This document shows positions 1-6,384 of a stretch of DNA of 34,189 nucleotides, in pieces (position 1 is the stretch's first letter; the number at the start of each line of letters is the position of its first letter). The notes under the pieces are model-generated. The model did not search any database. It was not told the DNA's origin and was given only the letters and a program-made list of their open reading frames with translations. Origin of the DNA: Candidatus Aegiribacteria sp. (lineage in GTDB: Bacteria > Fermentibacterota > Fermentibacteria > Fermentibacterales > JCC-6); contig JAIORS010000137.1 in the NCBI GenBank assembly GCA_021108005.1, forward strand, positions 1-34,189, read 5' to 3'. The translations under genes were made by a program, and so were the position numbers.

Positions 1-46
1 AGTTTAACTACTGAACATGATTGACTGGCCTGAAATCAGTAATCCG

Positions 47-74
47 TTGACAAAATATCAATCGATATTATAAT
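47..74 (+). promoter_or_regulatory. sigma-70 promoter of the metal-efflux permease gene
   Basis: TTGACA at 47-52 and TATAAT at 69-74 both match the sigma-70 consensus perfectly, with a 16-bp spacer. The permease ATG follows at 120, with an AGAGG ribosome binding site at 108-112. The -10 box runs into the inverted repeat at 72-97, so a bound repressor would block RNA polymerase. A consensus-strength promoter held by a repressor is typical of metal-detoxification genes. Confidence 0.8.
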
Positions 75-97
75 ATTTGAATAATTGTTCAAATATT
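72..97. promoter_or_regulatory. ArsR/SmtB-type operator (perfect inverted repeat)
   Basis: AATATTTGAA at 72-81 and TTCAAATATT at 88-97 form a perfect 10-bp inverted repeat around the spacer TAATTG. The core TTGAA-N6-TTCAA matches the 12-2-12 type operator known for SmtB, CzrA and ZiaR repressors. It overlaps the -10 box and the expected transcription start of the permease gene, and an ArsR-family gene lies two positions downstream in the same unit. Autorepression released by metal is therefore the likely control. Which metal acts cannot be read from the site. Confidence 0.8.
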
Positions 98-119
98 CAA
101 TATAATAAGAGGTTCAACT

Positions 120-1361
120 ATGGTCTCAGAATTTCTTCAGGTGTTATGGAATACAGTGACAGAACTTGCTCCTTCACTTGTTCTGGGGCTGCTGCTCGCC
201 GGACTTCTGCATGTTTTCGTTAAAAAAGACAGGATATTGTCTCATCTGGGCAAACCGGGATTCATTAGCAGTGCAAAAGCTGCTCTGGTTGGTGTTCCGT
301 TACCACTTTGCTCGTGTGGGGTGCTTCCTGCGGCAATGGGTCTTAGAAGGGATGGGGCATCCCTGGGAGCAGTCACATCATTTCTTATCAGCACTCCCCA
401 GACCGGAGTCGATTCGGTAGCAGTAACATGGGCAGTTCTTGGATGGCCGGTTGCTCTTGCGAAGGTAGTCGCCGCATTCTTCGCTGGCATTCTGGGAGGA
501 ACCATTGCCGACAGGACAGGTAATGGTCTGAGAAACCAGGAAACCGTACAGGCCTGTACCGGGATTGAGACAGGTTCGTTTCTACGTCGAATCTGGAACT
601 ATTCCTTCAACGATCTTTTCAGGGATATCTACGGATGGCTTGTCTTCGGGATTGTCATATCCGCTTTAATAACCACGTTTCTTGAACCGGGGCAGCTCTC
701 ACGGTATCCGGTTCTTGCAGGTCCGCTGGGTCTGCTCGCTGCGCTTGCTATAGGAATTCCTCTCTACGTCTGTTCCGTTTCTTCTGTGCCAATAGCAGCG
801 GGTCTCATATACGCTGGATTTCCTGTAGGCAGTGCTCTGGTATTTCTTATGGCAGGGCCTGCCACAAATGCCGCGACCATGGGCGCGGTTCGAAAAACCC
901 TTGGATCGAGGGTATTCTTCATCTACCTGTTTACTGTTATTTTCATCAGTCTCGCGGCTGGAGGAATGCTCAACTTACTCAGCGTTCCCGTATCCAGCGC
1001 TTACCATTCAGGGCACGGTACGAATTCTATTACCGGATTACTCAGTGGTGCCGCAGGATTGCTTCTTCTTTCTGGAACGGCCTGGTTCGCTTTCAAAGAT
1101 GCCTTGGATCATCGACTGAAATCCTCAGGAAAGAAGAACTCTGAATTAAAGCAAGTATTATGTGTAGGAGGTATGAACTGTTCCGTGTGTGAGACTTCGA
1201 TAATCAATGCCCTCGAAATACTGCCAGGAATACTGAATGTATCCGCCTCGGCAAGTGAAGATGAAGTGGCTGTTTTTCTGGACGGTAGTGTCAGATTCGA
1301 TGTAAATAAGGCCATACAGATAATCAGGGAACTTGGCTACAATGTGAAGGAAGGTGAATAA
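120..1361 (+). CDS. metal efflux permease (ArsP_1/DUF318 family) with C-terminal HMA domain
   Basis: This 413-residue inner-membrane protein is a permease of the ArsP_1/DUF318 family, closest in layout to the SO_0444-type Cu/Zn efflux transporters. Hydrophobic segments fill about residues 15-320. The family motif PLPLCSCGVLP lies near residues 60-70 with cysteines 64 and 66, and a second conserved loop GIPLYVCSVSSVPIA follows in the second half, then GPATNAATMG. Residues 344-413 are a heavy-metal-associated domain with GMNCSVC (C354, C357), the usual soft-metal binding site. The ATG start has an AGAGG site seven bases upstream. The gene is followed at once by an ArsR-type regulator. Export of a thiophilic metal such as Cu, Zn or Cd is the likely role. 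The alternative is an organoarsenical permease (ArsP), but the HMA domain speaks against it. The family is secure; the substrate is inferred. Confidence 0.85.
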   Translation: MVSEFLQVLWNTVTELAPSLVLGLLLAGLLHVFVKKDRILSHLGKPGFISSAKAALVGVPLPLCSCGVLPAAMGLRRDGASLGAVTSFLISTPQTGVDSVAVTWAVLGWPVALAKVVAAFFAGILGGTIADRTGNGLRNQETVQACTGIETGSFLRRIWNYSFNDLFRDIYGWLVFGIVISALITTFLEPGQLSRYPVLAGPLGLLAALAIGIPLYVCSVSSVPIAAGLIYAGFPVGSALVFLMAGPATNAATMGAVRKTLGSRVFFIYLFTVIFISLAAGGMLNLLSVPVSSAYHSGHGTNSITGLLSGAAGLLLLSGTAWFAFKDALDHRLKSSGKKNSELKQVLCVGGMNCSVCETSIINALEILPGILNVSASASEDEVAVFLDGSVRFDVNKAIQIIRELGYNVKEGE

Positions 1362-1666
1362 TCGATTCTTCAAATACGCTGAAAGCTGATAATGAAGAAG
1401 TTGAGATACTGGCTGAGTTTTTCCATCAGATGGCCGATCCGACCAGGCTGGTGCTGCTGATGTCTCTTTTCAATGGCGAAAAATGCGTCTGTGCCCTTGC
1501 GGAACAGACCAATGTGAGTGTCTCAGCGGTTTCTCACCAGCTCAGATCCCTTAGAACGGCAAGATTTGTCAGAAGCCGCAGAAATGGAAGACACATCTTC
1601 TACAGTCTGGACGATGAGCATATTAGAGAACTTGTCTCAAAGGGGCTTGAACATATAAGGGAATGA
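1361..1666 (+). CDS. ArsR/SmtB-family metal-responsive repressor (non-canonical start)
   Basis: This small winged-helix repressor carries the ArsR signature: ADPTRLVLLMSLF, then CVCALAE, then the recognition helix around SVSAVSHQLRSLR and a wing ending in GRHIFYSL. The CVC pair matches the ELCVCDL metal-binding helix of ArsR/CadC proteins. The first ATG (1430) falls inside the conserved LADPTRL block, and the open frame continues upstream with a good first helix (EILAEFFHQ). No ATG, GTG or TTG exists between the stop at 1355-1357 and 1430. The best-placed codon is ATC at 1361, six bases after GGAAGG (1349-1354) and overlapping the permease stop, giving 101 residues. ATA at 1358 is another option. 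A sequencing error is also possible. It most likely binds the operator at 72-97. Confidence 0.75.
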   Translation: MDSSNTLKADNEEVEILAEFFHQMADPTRLVLLMSLFNGEKCVCALAEQTNVSVSAVSHQLRSLRTARFVRSRRNGRHIFYSLDDEHIRELVSKGLEHIRE

Positions 1667-1670
1667 CTTA

Positions 1671-3152
1671 TCACTCCGAAATATGGATTACTTCCATGAC
1701 TGGACTTATCCGGGTTTCCGATAGGATCCTGTAGCCATCGGTCAGTTCCGGAGTTTTGGGTCCTCCCCAGTAATCGTACACTATCCAGATGGAATCGTGA
1801 CAATCCATCAAGCTGTCTATTGCTGAGTTCGGACTTTTACCCCACACCATGAGTTCAATATAGGGATTCTCACCGCCGAAGGCTGCCCTTGGAAAGTTCC
1901 CGGACGAATAGTAATCCCAGGCCAGCCCTCCTGATTGTCCTCCTAGAATGAGGATGCTTTCATCACTGGAAAATCTTTCCTCAACATATGCTGTGGCACC
2001 TCTCCAATCCGATCTGTGGTAAGGAAAACTGTTGATATTGTAGTATGGAAGAAGCGTGATAGCTGCTGCAATGAATATGAAAGGCCCTGCGAACTTCCAC
2101 CTCTGTGATGCCGCGGCGAGTGCGAAACCAAACGGTATCCAGAGAATCGTCAGATGCCTTACGGTCGGATCTTCCTTAATAAAAATCATGAAGGGAACTG
2201 CAAATAGAAGGAGAAGCCATACTTTGAATTTTTTGTCAAGCAGATTACTCAGAAACAGATTAAGAAGCAGCAACAGGTTTCCCGCTCCAATAATGAACCA
2301 GAAGACTATCTGTTTAACATTCCGGATCATTTCGTAGCCAGCTTCCAGAAGTAATCCTCCCGGAATGAGCCTTACGAAGACCGTTGGAACTCTGACTATA
2401 AACCGGTATCTGTAGACTGCGGCCATGTCCATGCCGGCCCGCCTTATCCTCTCAGCCCTGAACGAGGTTTGTTTCACCATCAAAACAGCGAAGGGCGCGT
2501 AAAGAACAAGAAAAATGGCCGACACCAGGACAAGCTGCCTGAAAGGAAGCCTTTGCTTCCGCGGAACGGTGAAGTATAGAGCAAATCCCGCAGCAATGAA
2601 CAGGCCAAACATATGCTGAATCAGCATTCCGGTAAGAGCAATTGGTACAACGAAATATAGTGCCTTCCTGCTGCAGTTCCATGCTCTGTCAGCAATATCG
2701 ATGAAAAGAAAGCCAAAGCAGGAGATGATCCCGTAAAGCCATGCCTCCTGCCCCATCGATATCGCAAAAGGTGAAACCGACCATATCAGACCCGCCCATA
2801 GAGCCGATCTGAAACTTATTTTTCTTGATATGAAACACATGAGGGGAATGGCGGCAAGAGCAGAGGCAAGAGCCGGGATCATGCGCAGGCCAGCTTCACT
2901 CTGACCGAAAATGACTGTCGAGAATCTTATAAACAGAAAAGCCAGTGGAGGGTGGGGAGAACCGGCAATGGACAATTTCACAAGATCGATAGGATTCATA
3001 TCCATGAGGCCTGCCGCATAGGCTTCATCAACCCATAGACTTTTGGATCCAATACAAATCAGTCGAAGTACGAATCCTGCGACAAATACCAGGAGATACG
3101 CAAGCCAATGGTTCTCAGCGATAAGTTTACTGCATTTTTTTATACCATTCAC
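1671..3152 (-). CDS. GT-C membrane glycosyltransferase (GT39/ArnT-like)
   Basis: This is a polytopic membrane protein of about 493 residues with the layout of GT-C glycosyltransferases, which move a sugar from a polyprenyl phosphate to a target on the outer side of the inner membrane. Near the N terminus it has SLWVDEA (D42, E43), the first-loop acidic motif of GT39/PMT and ArnT-like enzymes, then SPHPPL at about 66-70. Some ten hydrophobic segments follow, and a soluble C-terminal part covers roughly the last 110 residues. The open frame extends to 3356 inside the radical SAM gene, so I take GTG at 3152 as start, just before the first membrane span; TTG at 3164 is possible. Its stop is 4 bp from the convergent arsR. 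It is likely cotranscribed with the two upstream genes. Substrate and sugar are unknown. Confidence 0.7.
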   Translation of the reverse strand: MNGIKKCSKLIAENHWLAYLLVFVAGFVLRLICIGSKSLWVDEAYAAGLMDMNPIDLVKLSIAGSPHPPLAFLFIRFSTVIFGQSEAGLRMIPALASALAAIPLMCFISRKISFRSALWAGLIWSVSPFAISMGQEAWLYGIISCFGFLFIDIADRAWNCSRKALYFVVPIALTGMLIQHMFGLFIAAGFALYFTVPRKQRLPFRQLVLVSAIFLVLYAPFAVLMVKQTSFRAERIRRAGMDMAAVYRYRFIVRVPTVFVRLIPGGLLLEAGYEMIRNVKQIVFWFIIGAGNLLLLLNLFLSNLLDKKFKVWLLLLFAVPFMIFIKEDPTVRHLTILWIPFGFALAAASQRWKFAGPFIFIAAAITLLPYYNINSFPYHRSDWRGATAYVEERFSSDESILILGGQSGGLAWDYYSSGNFPRAAFGGENPYIELMVWGKSPNSAIDSLMDCHDSIWIVYDYWGGPKTPELTDGYRILSETRISPVMEVIHISE

Positions 3153-3198
3153 CGTCCAGTTCAATCTGTCAGAGTCGGAGATGAACCTAACAGATGTA

Positions 3199-4155
3199 TC
3201 AGCGAATGGGTATAGCCCGCAGGAACCTGCATCCTCCCCCGCAGACTCTGTTGGAAGCACACAATGTACAATCTGAACGCGCGTTGTCTTTACGGAATTT
3301 CTCAACGAATTGAGATCGTGACAGCTCTTCGAATGATTTATCCAGGAGATTTCCAATTACGTACGGACTCTGCTCGCATACTCTCAGTTCTCCAGAGGGG
3401 CTTATCGCCCATTTTCCAGCTCCGCATATGCATGATCCGAATTTAATGCCTGGATAATCGTTGTGATGCAGGATACAGTTCTCTACCGGAATGGCAGCGT
3501 ATACTGTCATTCCGGGGGACATGAGTGAGCTGTGGCTGGCGTTTTTCAGTGATGAATCAAGCTGCTCAATAGAAGGTAGGAGATGCCTGTTCTTAAAACC
3601 TGTTCCGCCAGGCACGAATCTGTTGAGGGCGACCGCGTCCGCGGAGAAAGCGTAGGCCAGATCAACAACCCGCTCGGTATCTCCTGGATTAAGTGAAGTT
3701 ATTATATGTGAAACAGTAAGTCGGATTCCGACTGAGGCAGCGGCAAGTAAGGCCCGTTTCACATCGTGAAATCCATCGAAGCCTGTCAGATTCCTGTATC
3801 CATTTCCAGTAATTGAAGGCACGGATACTTCAAGCCATGCAATGCCTGCTTCCTTTAACGATCTCGCGGTATCACGATCAAGGAGCATGCCATTAGTTGC
3901 AATTCCAACCAGTATTCCACGTTTACGAAACACGCTGACTATCTCGCAAATGTCTTGTCTTAAAAGAGGTTCTCCACCGGTAAGTGTAACCGAAACGGGA
4001 TGTGCCGCCAGAATAGAATCCGCAAGGATCTCTATCTCTTGAACGGAGAGTTCCCGGGGGTATAGCTCACCTTCCGCCTTCCATACATTGTAGCAGTATA
4101 CGCAGGCAAGATTACACCGAGGTGTAATCTCGAAAACGAATAAGGGATGTTTCAT
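3199..4155 (-). CDS. radical SAM/SPASM-domain protein
   Basis: This is a radical SAM enzyme of 318 residues. C14-x3-C18-x2-C21 (CNLACVYC) binds the catalytic 4Fe-4S cluster, and LTGGEPLL is the SAM-binding GGE motif. The C-terminal third is SPASM-like: SCICGAGKWAISPSGELRVC, then CTLCASNRVCGGGC, for auxiliary iron-sulfur clusters. Known relatives (PqqE, AlbA, anSME, MftC, NirJ/AhbD) modify peptides, proteins or tetrapyrroles. The chain ends nine residues after the last CGGGC, so the usual final cysteine of a full SPASM domain seems missing. ATG 4155 is chosen because it starts directly before the core; TTG 4176 overlaps the upstream gene. It lies 7 bp after a secreted-protein gene and before a GT-C gene. 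The fold is certain. The substrate is unknown, and no short precursor-peptide gene is evident nearby. Confidence 0.85.
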   Translation of the reverse strand: MKHPLFVFEITPRCNLACVYCYNVWKAEGELYPRELSVQEIEILADSILAAHPVSVTLTGGEPLLRQDICEIVSVFRKRGILVGIATNGMLLDRDTARSLKEAGIAWLEVSVPSITGNGYRNLTGFDGFHDVKRALLAAASVGIRLTVSHIITSLNPGDTERVVDLAYAFSADAVALNRFVPGGTGFKNRHLLPSIEQLDSSLKNASHSSLMSPGMTVYAAIPVENCILHHNDYPGIKFGSCICGAGKWAISPSGELRVCEQSPYVIGNLLDKSFEELSRSQFVEKFRKDNARSDCTLCASNRVCGGGCRFLRAIPIR

Positions 4156-4162
4156 GTGGAAA

Positions 4163-5038
4163 TCAGAAAAGTTCAAGATCCAGAAGAAGATCGTGCAGGG
4201 CAGGCAGCCTGTCCCGGGTGCGGCTTATGGATCTTTCCATATCCTCCAGATCCTCGAGCAGTACACAGCGCTCCTCTTCATTGTTTACTCCTGAATTTTC
4301 AAGGCTGTCCAGTACCGCGGTTTTAATGCTGTCGAGATAAGGCGGTATCAGATCGGCCTCAAGAGGCCATCTGACCGACCAGAGAACCCCTGCGTAACCG
4401 ACTCTTTCGCTGACAGTCTCCAGAAGGAAATAGGTGTCAATTGAAGATCTTAGATTGCTGAAGGCGGTTATCATTTCCCCGGAGGAGATGAGGCCCTCCT
4501 CCCTGAGACGGATAACGGTATCGAGCCTGGCTTCAATCTGAGAGACAAGATAATCAGTCTGCTCTGAAACGGGCGGCGGCATCATCCTTGTCAGGGAAAA
4601 CATCGAACCGTAGGAAAGAAATGTAAGCCTGTCGGTTGCCAGTTTGTGGAGGAGGCCGATATCGAGGGAGTCAATTCCAATTTCTTCCGCGATTCCCATG
4701 AGTTCGACATAACTGTTGTCCAGCTCAGTCCTGATTTTGTCGATTGTTTCATAATCAAGATCGCTGGAGCTGTGATTAACGTCAGCTTGTTCCATATTGT
4801 TCAGTTTCTTCCAGATTCTCTTGAATTCCTGCCACTGAGGATTGCTCCAAAGAGCCGAAGTTCTGGCGAGCAGGGATCGCGACAAATCAACGCTCGAACC
4901 GGGGTTATCAACTGCACCGCTCCGGTTGCTGTTCTGATCTGAAGCTGAAGCGGCATTCAACGGTAGCAGACCCGCAGCAAACAAAATGCTCAAAGTCGGT
5001 GTAATCAGCCTATTCTGAAACCTGCTATTGTTCTCCAT
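4163..5038 (-). CDS. secreted alpha-helical protein of unknown function
   Basis: I do not recognise a family. The 291-residue product starts with a typical signal peptide: a short basic stretch, a hydrophobic core (LSILFAAGLL) and an ASA-type cleavage site near residue 35. There is no lipobox. The mature part is acidic and looks almost wholly helical, with many Leu, Glu and Asp, a proline stretch MMPPP in the middle and a single cysteine near the C terminus. The ATG at 5038 is chosen over ATG 5062 because GGGAGG stands six bases before it. The radical SAM gene starts 7 bp downstream, so the two are likely translated together. It may be a partner or substrate of the radical SAM enzyme or the glycosyltransferase, but that rests on position only. 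Confidence 0.6.
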   Translation of the reverse strand: MENNSRFQNRLITPTLSILFAAGLLPLNAASASDQNSNRSGAVDNPGSSVDLSRSLLARTSALWSNPQWQEFKRIWKKLNNMEQADVNHSSSDLDYETIDKIRTELDNSYVELMGIAEEIGIDSLDIGLLHKLATDRLTFLSYGSMFSLTRMMPPPVSEQTDYLVSQIEARLDTVIRLREEGLISSGEMITAFSNLRSSIDTYFLLETVSERVGYAGVLWSVRWPLEADLIPPYLDSIKTAVLDSLENSGVNNEEERCVLLEDLEDMERSISRTRDRLPALHDLLLDLELF

Positions 5039-5109
5039 GTATTTCCTCCCTGATAACATCATGAAGAGATAGTTAATCCATTACAGATAGTTCCATGGTA
5101 TACGGGTAT

Positions 5110-5137
5110 TTGACCGGAGAGTTCATAAGATTAGATT
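5110..5137 (+). promoter_or_regulatory. possible sigma-70 promoter of the GNAT gene
   Basis: TTGACC at 5110-5115 and TAGATT at 5132-5137 are separated by 16 bp. They stand 30 bp upstream of the GNAT start at 5167. The -10 match is only four of six, so this is tentative. The 128-bp gap must also hold the promoter of the divergent secreted-protein operon, for which I see no clear boxes. Confidence 0.35.
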
Positions 5138-5166
5138 CATCCTATAAAAACAAAGAAGGAGTCTTA

Positions 5167-6294
5167 ATGACTACAGTTATTGAACAGGTAAAAACAAAGA
5201 GTGAACTGAACGATTTCATCATGCTGCCTTACGAACTTTACAGGGATGATCCCCTCTGGATTCCCCCTCTTATCTCTCAGGAAAAGGCTCAGTTCAATCC
5301 GGATAAGAATCCCGCCTACAGATACTGTGATACCAGTTTCTTTCTGGCCCTGCGCGGTGGCAGAACTGTGGGCCGTATAGCCGCCATAGTAAACAGAAGG
5401 TACATTGAAAAACTGGAGCAAGACTGCGGAAGATTCGGATGGTTCGAATGCGAGAATAACCTGGAAACAGCCAATGCGCTTTTCAGCACTGCGGAGAACT
5501 GGCTCGCGAAAAAAGGCATGACAGCGATATCGGGCCCTATGGGTTTCACAGATAACGACATGACAGGATTTCTCATTGAGGGGTTCGATGAACTCCCCAC
5601 AATAGCGGGTAGCTACAACCCACCGTGGTACAACGATATAATTACATCCAGAGGTTACGATAAGGAAGTTGACTACGTTGAATATAAGATAACAGTACCA
5701 AAGGCCTTTCCCGAGAAAGTGGAACGCCTGACAACCCTGATAAAGAAAAGAAGCAGAGTTAAAGTATTCAACGAAAAATCTAAAAAAAACCTCTCGAAGA
5801 GATGGGGACACCAGATTTTCGACGTTCTGAATGAATCCTACGAGAAGCTGTACGGTACGACTCTGTTGGATGAAAAGGAAATAGACTACTACATAAAAAC
5901 CTATCTTGGGCAAGTTGATCCGGAGTTCATCAAACTCGCGGTTGACGGAGACAGGCTTGTGGGATTCATAATTGCGATGCCCAATCTTTCAAGGTCTTTC
6001 CAGAAGGCAAAAGGCAGGCTTTTTCCATTCGGTTTCATTCATATTCTCAGGGAAATGAAAAATAGCAGGACTTTGGATTTCTACCTTGCGGGCATCCTCC
6101 CTGCATACCAGGGGCAAGGTGTGGACGCTTTACTGGCCTACGAAATGGGAGTAAGCTCTTTCAAAAGAAAAATGGAATTTGCTGAGAGCAACCATGAATT
6201 GGAAGACAATAAAAAGATCCAGGCTATGTGGAAATTTTACGAAAAACGTCTTCACCGAAGAATCCGCGTCTATCAACGCACCCTGGGGACGTAG
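5167..6294 (+). CDS. YghO-like GNAT-family acyltransferase
   Basis: This 375-residue cytoplasmic protein resembles the large two-lobed GNAT proteins of the YghO type. The N-terminal part has DDPLWIPPL followed by FFLALRGGRTVGRIAAIVN, a GNAT beta4-A-motif pattern (R/Q-x-x-G-x-I/A). The middle holds MGFTDNDMTGFLIEGFDE and YNPPWYND, blocks conserved in this group. The C-terminal lobe has LVGFIIAMPNLS and AGILPAYQGQGVDALL, a second acetyl-CoA-type motif. The start is ATG 5167 because AGAAGGAG stands five bases upstream; the open frame begins earlier, at 5095, without such a site. It is divergent from the secreted-protein/radical SAM cassette and convergent with the aldehyde dehydrogenase. Family membership is fairly safe. 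The acyl acceptor is unknown. Confidence 0.75.
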   Translation: MTTVIEQVKTKSELNDFIMLPYELYRDDPLWIPPLISQEKAQFNPDKNPAYRYCDTSFFLALRGGRTVGRIAAIVNRRYIEKLEQDCGRFGWFECENNLETANALFSTAENWLAKKGMTAISGPMGFTDNDMTGFLIEGFDELPTIAGSYNPPWYNDIITSRGYDKEVDYVEYKITVPKAFPEKVERLTTLIKKRSRVKVFNEKSKKNLSKRWGHQIFDVLNESYEKLYGTTLLDEKEIDYYIKTYLGQVDPEFIKLAVDGDRLVGFIIAMPNLSRSFQKAKGRLFPFGFIHILREMKNSRTLDFYLAGILPAYQGQGVDALLAYEMGVSSFKRKMEFAESNHELEDNKKIQAMWKFYEKRLHRRIRVYQRTLGT

Positions 6295-6320
6295 CACATA
6301 GGACAAATAGGGGAGGCAAA

Positions 6321-6377
6321 TAGGGGTCAAATCTTTACTCTTGACATTAAATGTCAAGAGTAAAGATTTGACCCCTA
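6321..6377. repeat. 57-bp perfect palindrome (REP/IS200-like element)
   Basis: Two perfectly complementary 27-nt arms, 6321-6347 and 6351-6377, are joined by TAA. Each arm runs from TAGGGGTCAAATC at the outside to CTTGACAT near the centre. The direct repeat AAATAGGGG occurs twice at its left side (6305-6313 and 6318-6326). It fills the gap between the convergent GNAT and aldehyde dehydrogenase genes. Perfect arms of this length are too long for an ordinary terminator and resemble REP/BIME-type hairpins mobilised by IS200/IS605-family (Y1, RAYT) transposases. No transposase gene is in the window. It probably also stops transcription from both sides. Confidence 0.8.
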
Positions 6378-6384
6378 TAACACA

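Noticed and set aside
120-1361. Permease as an arsenic-specific ArsP
   Set aside because: The same broad family includes ArsP, but the C-terminal HMA domain and SmtB-like operator favour a soft-metal cation such as Cu, Zn or Cd.
3153-3356. Glycosyltransferase starting at 3356
   Set aside because: It would overlap the radical SAM gene by about 158 bp, and this part has no membrane span or family motif; the first span begins after 3152.
5164-5913. Minus-strand 249-codon open frame opposite the GNAT gene
   Set aside because: It lies fully inside the well-supported GNAT gene in antisense and has no recognisable domain.
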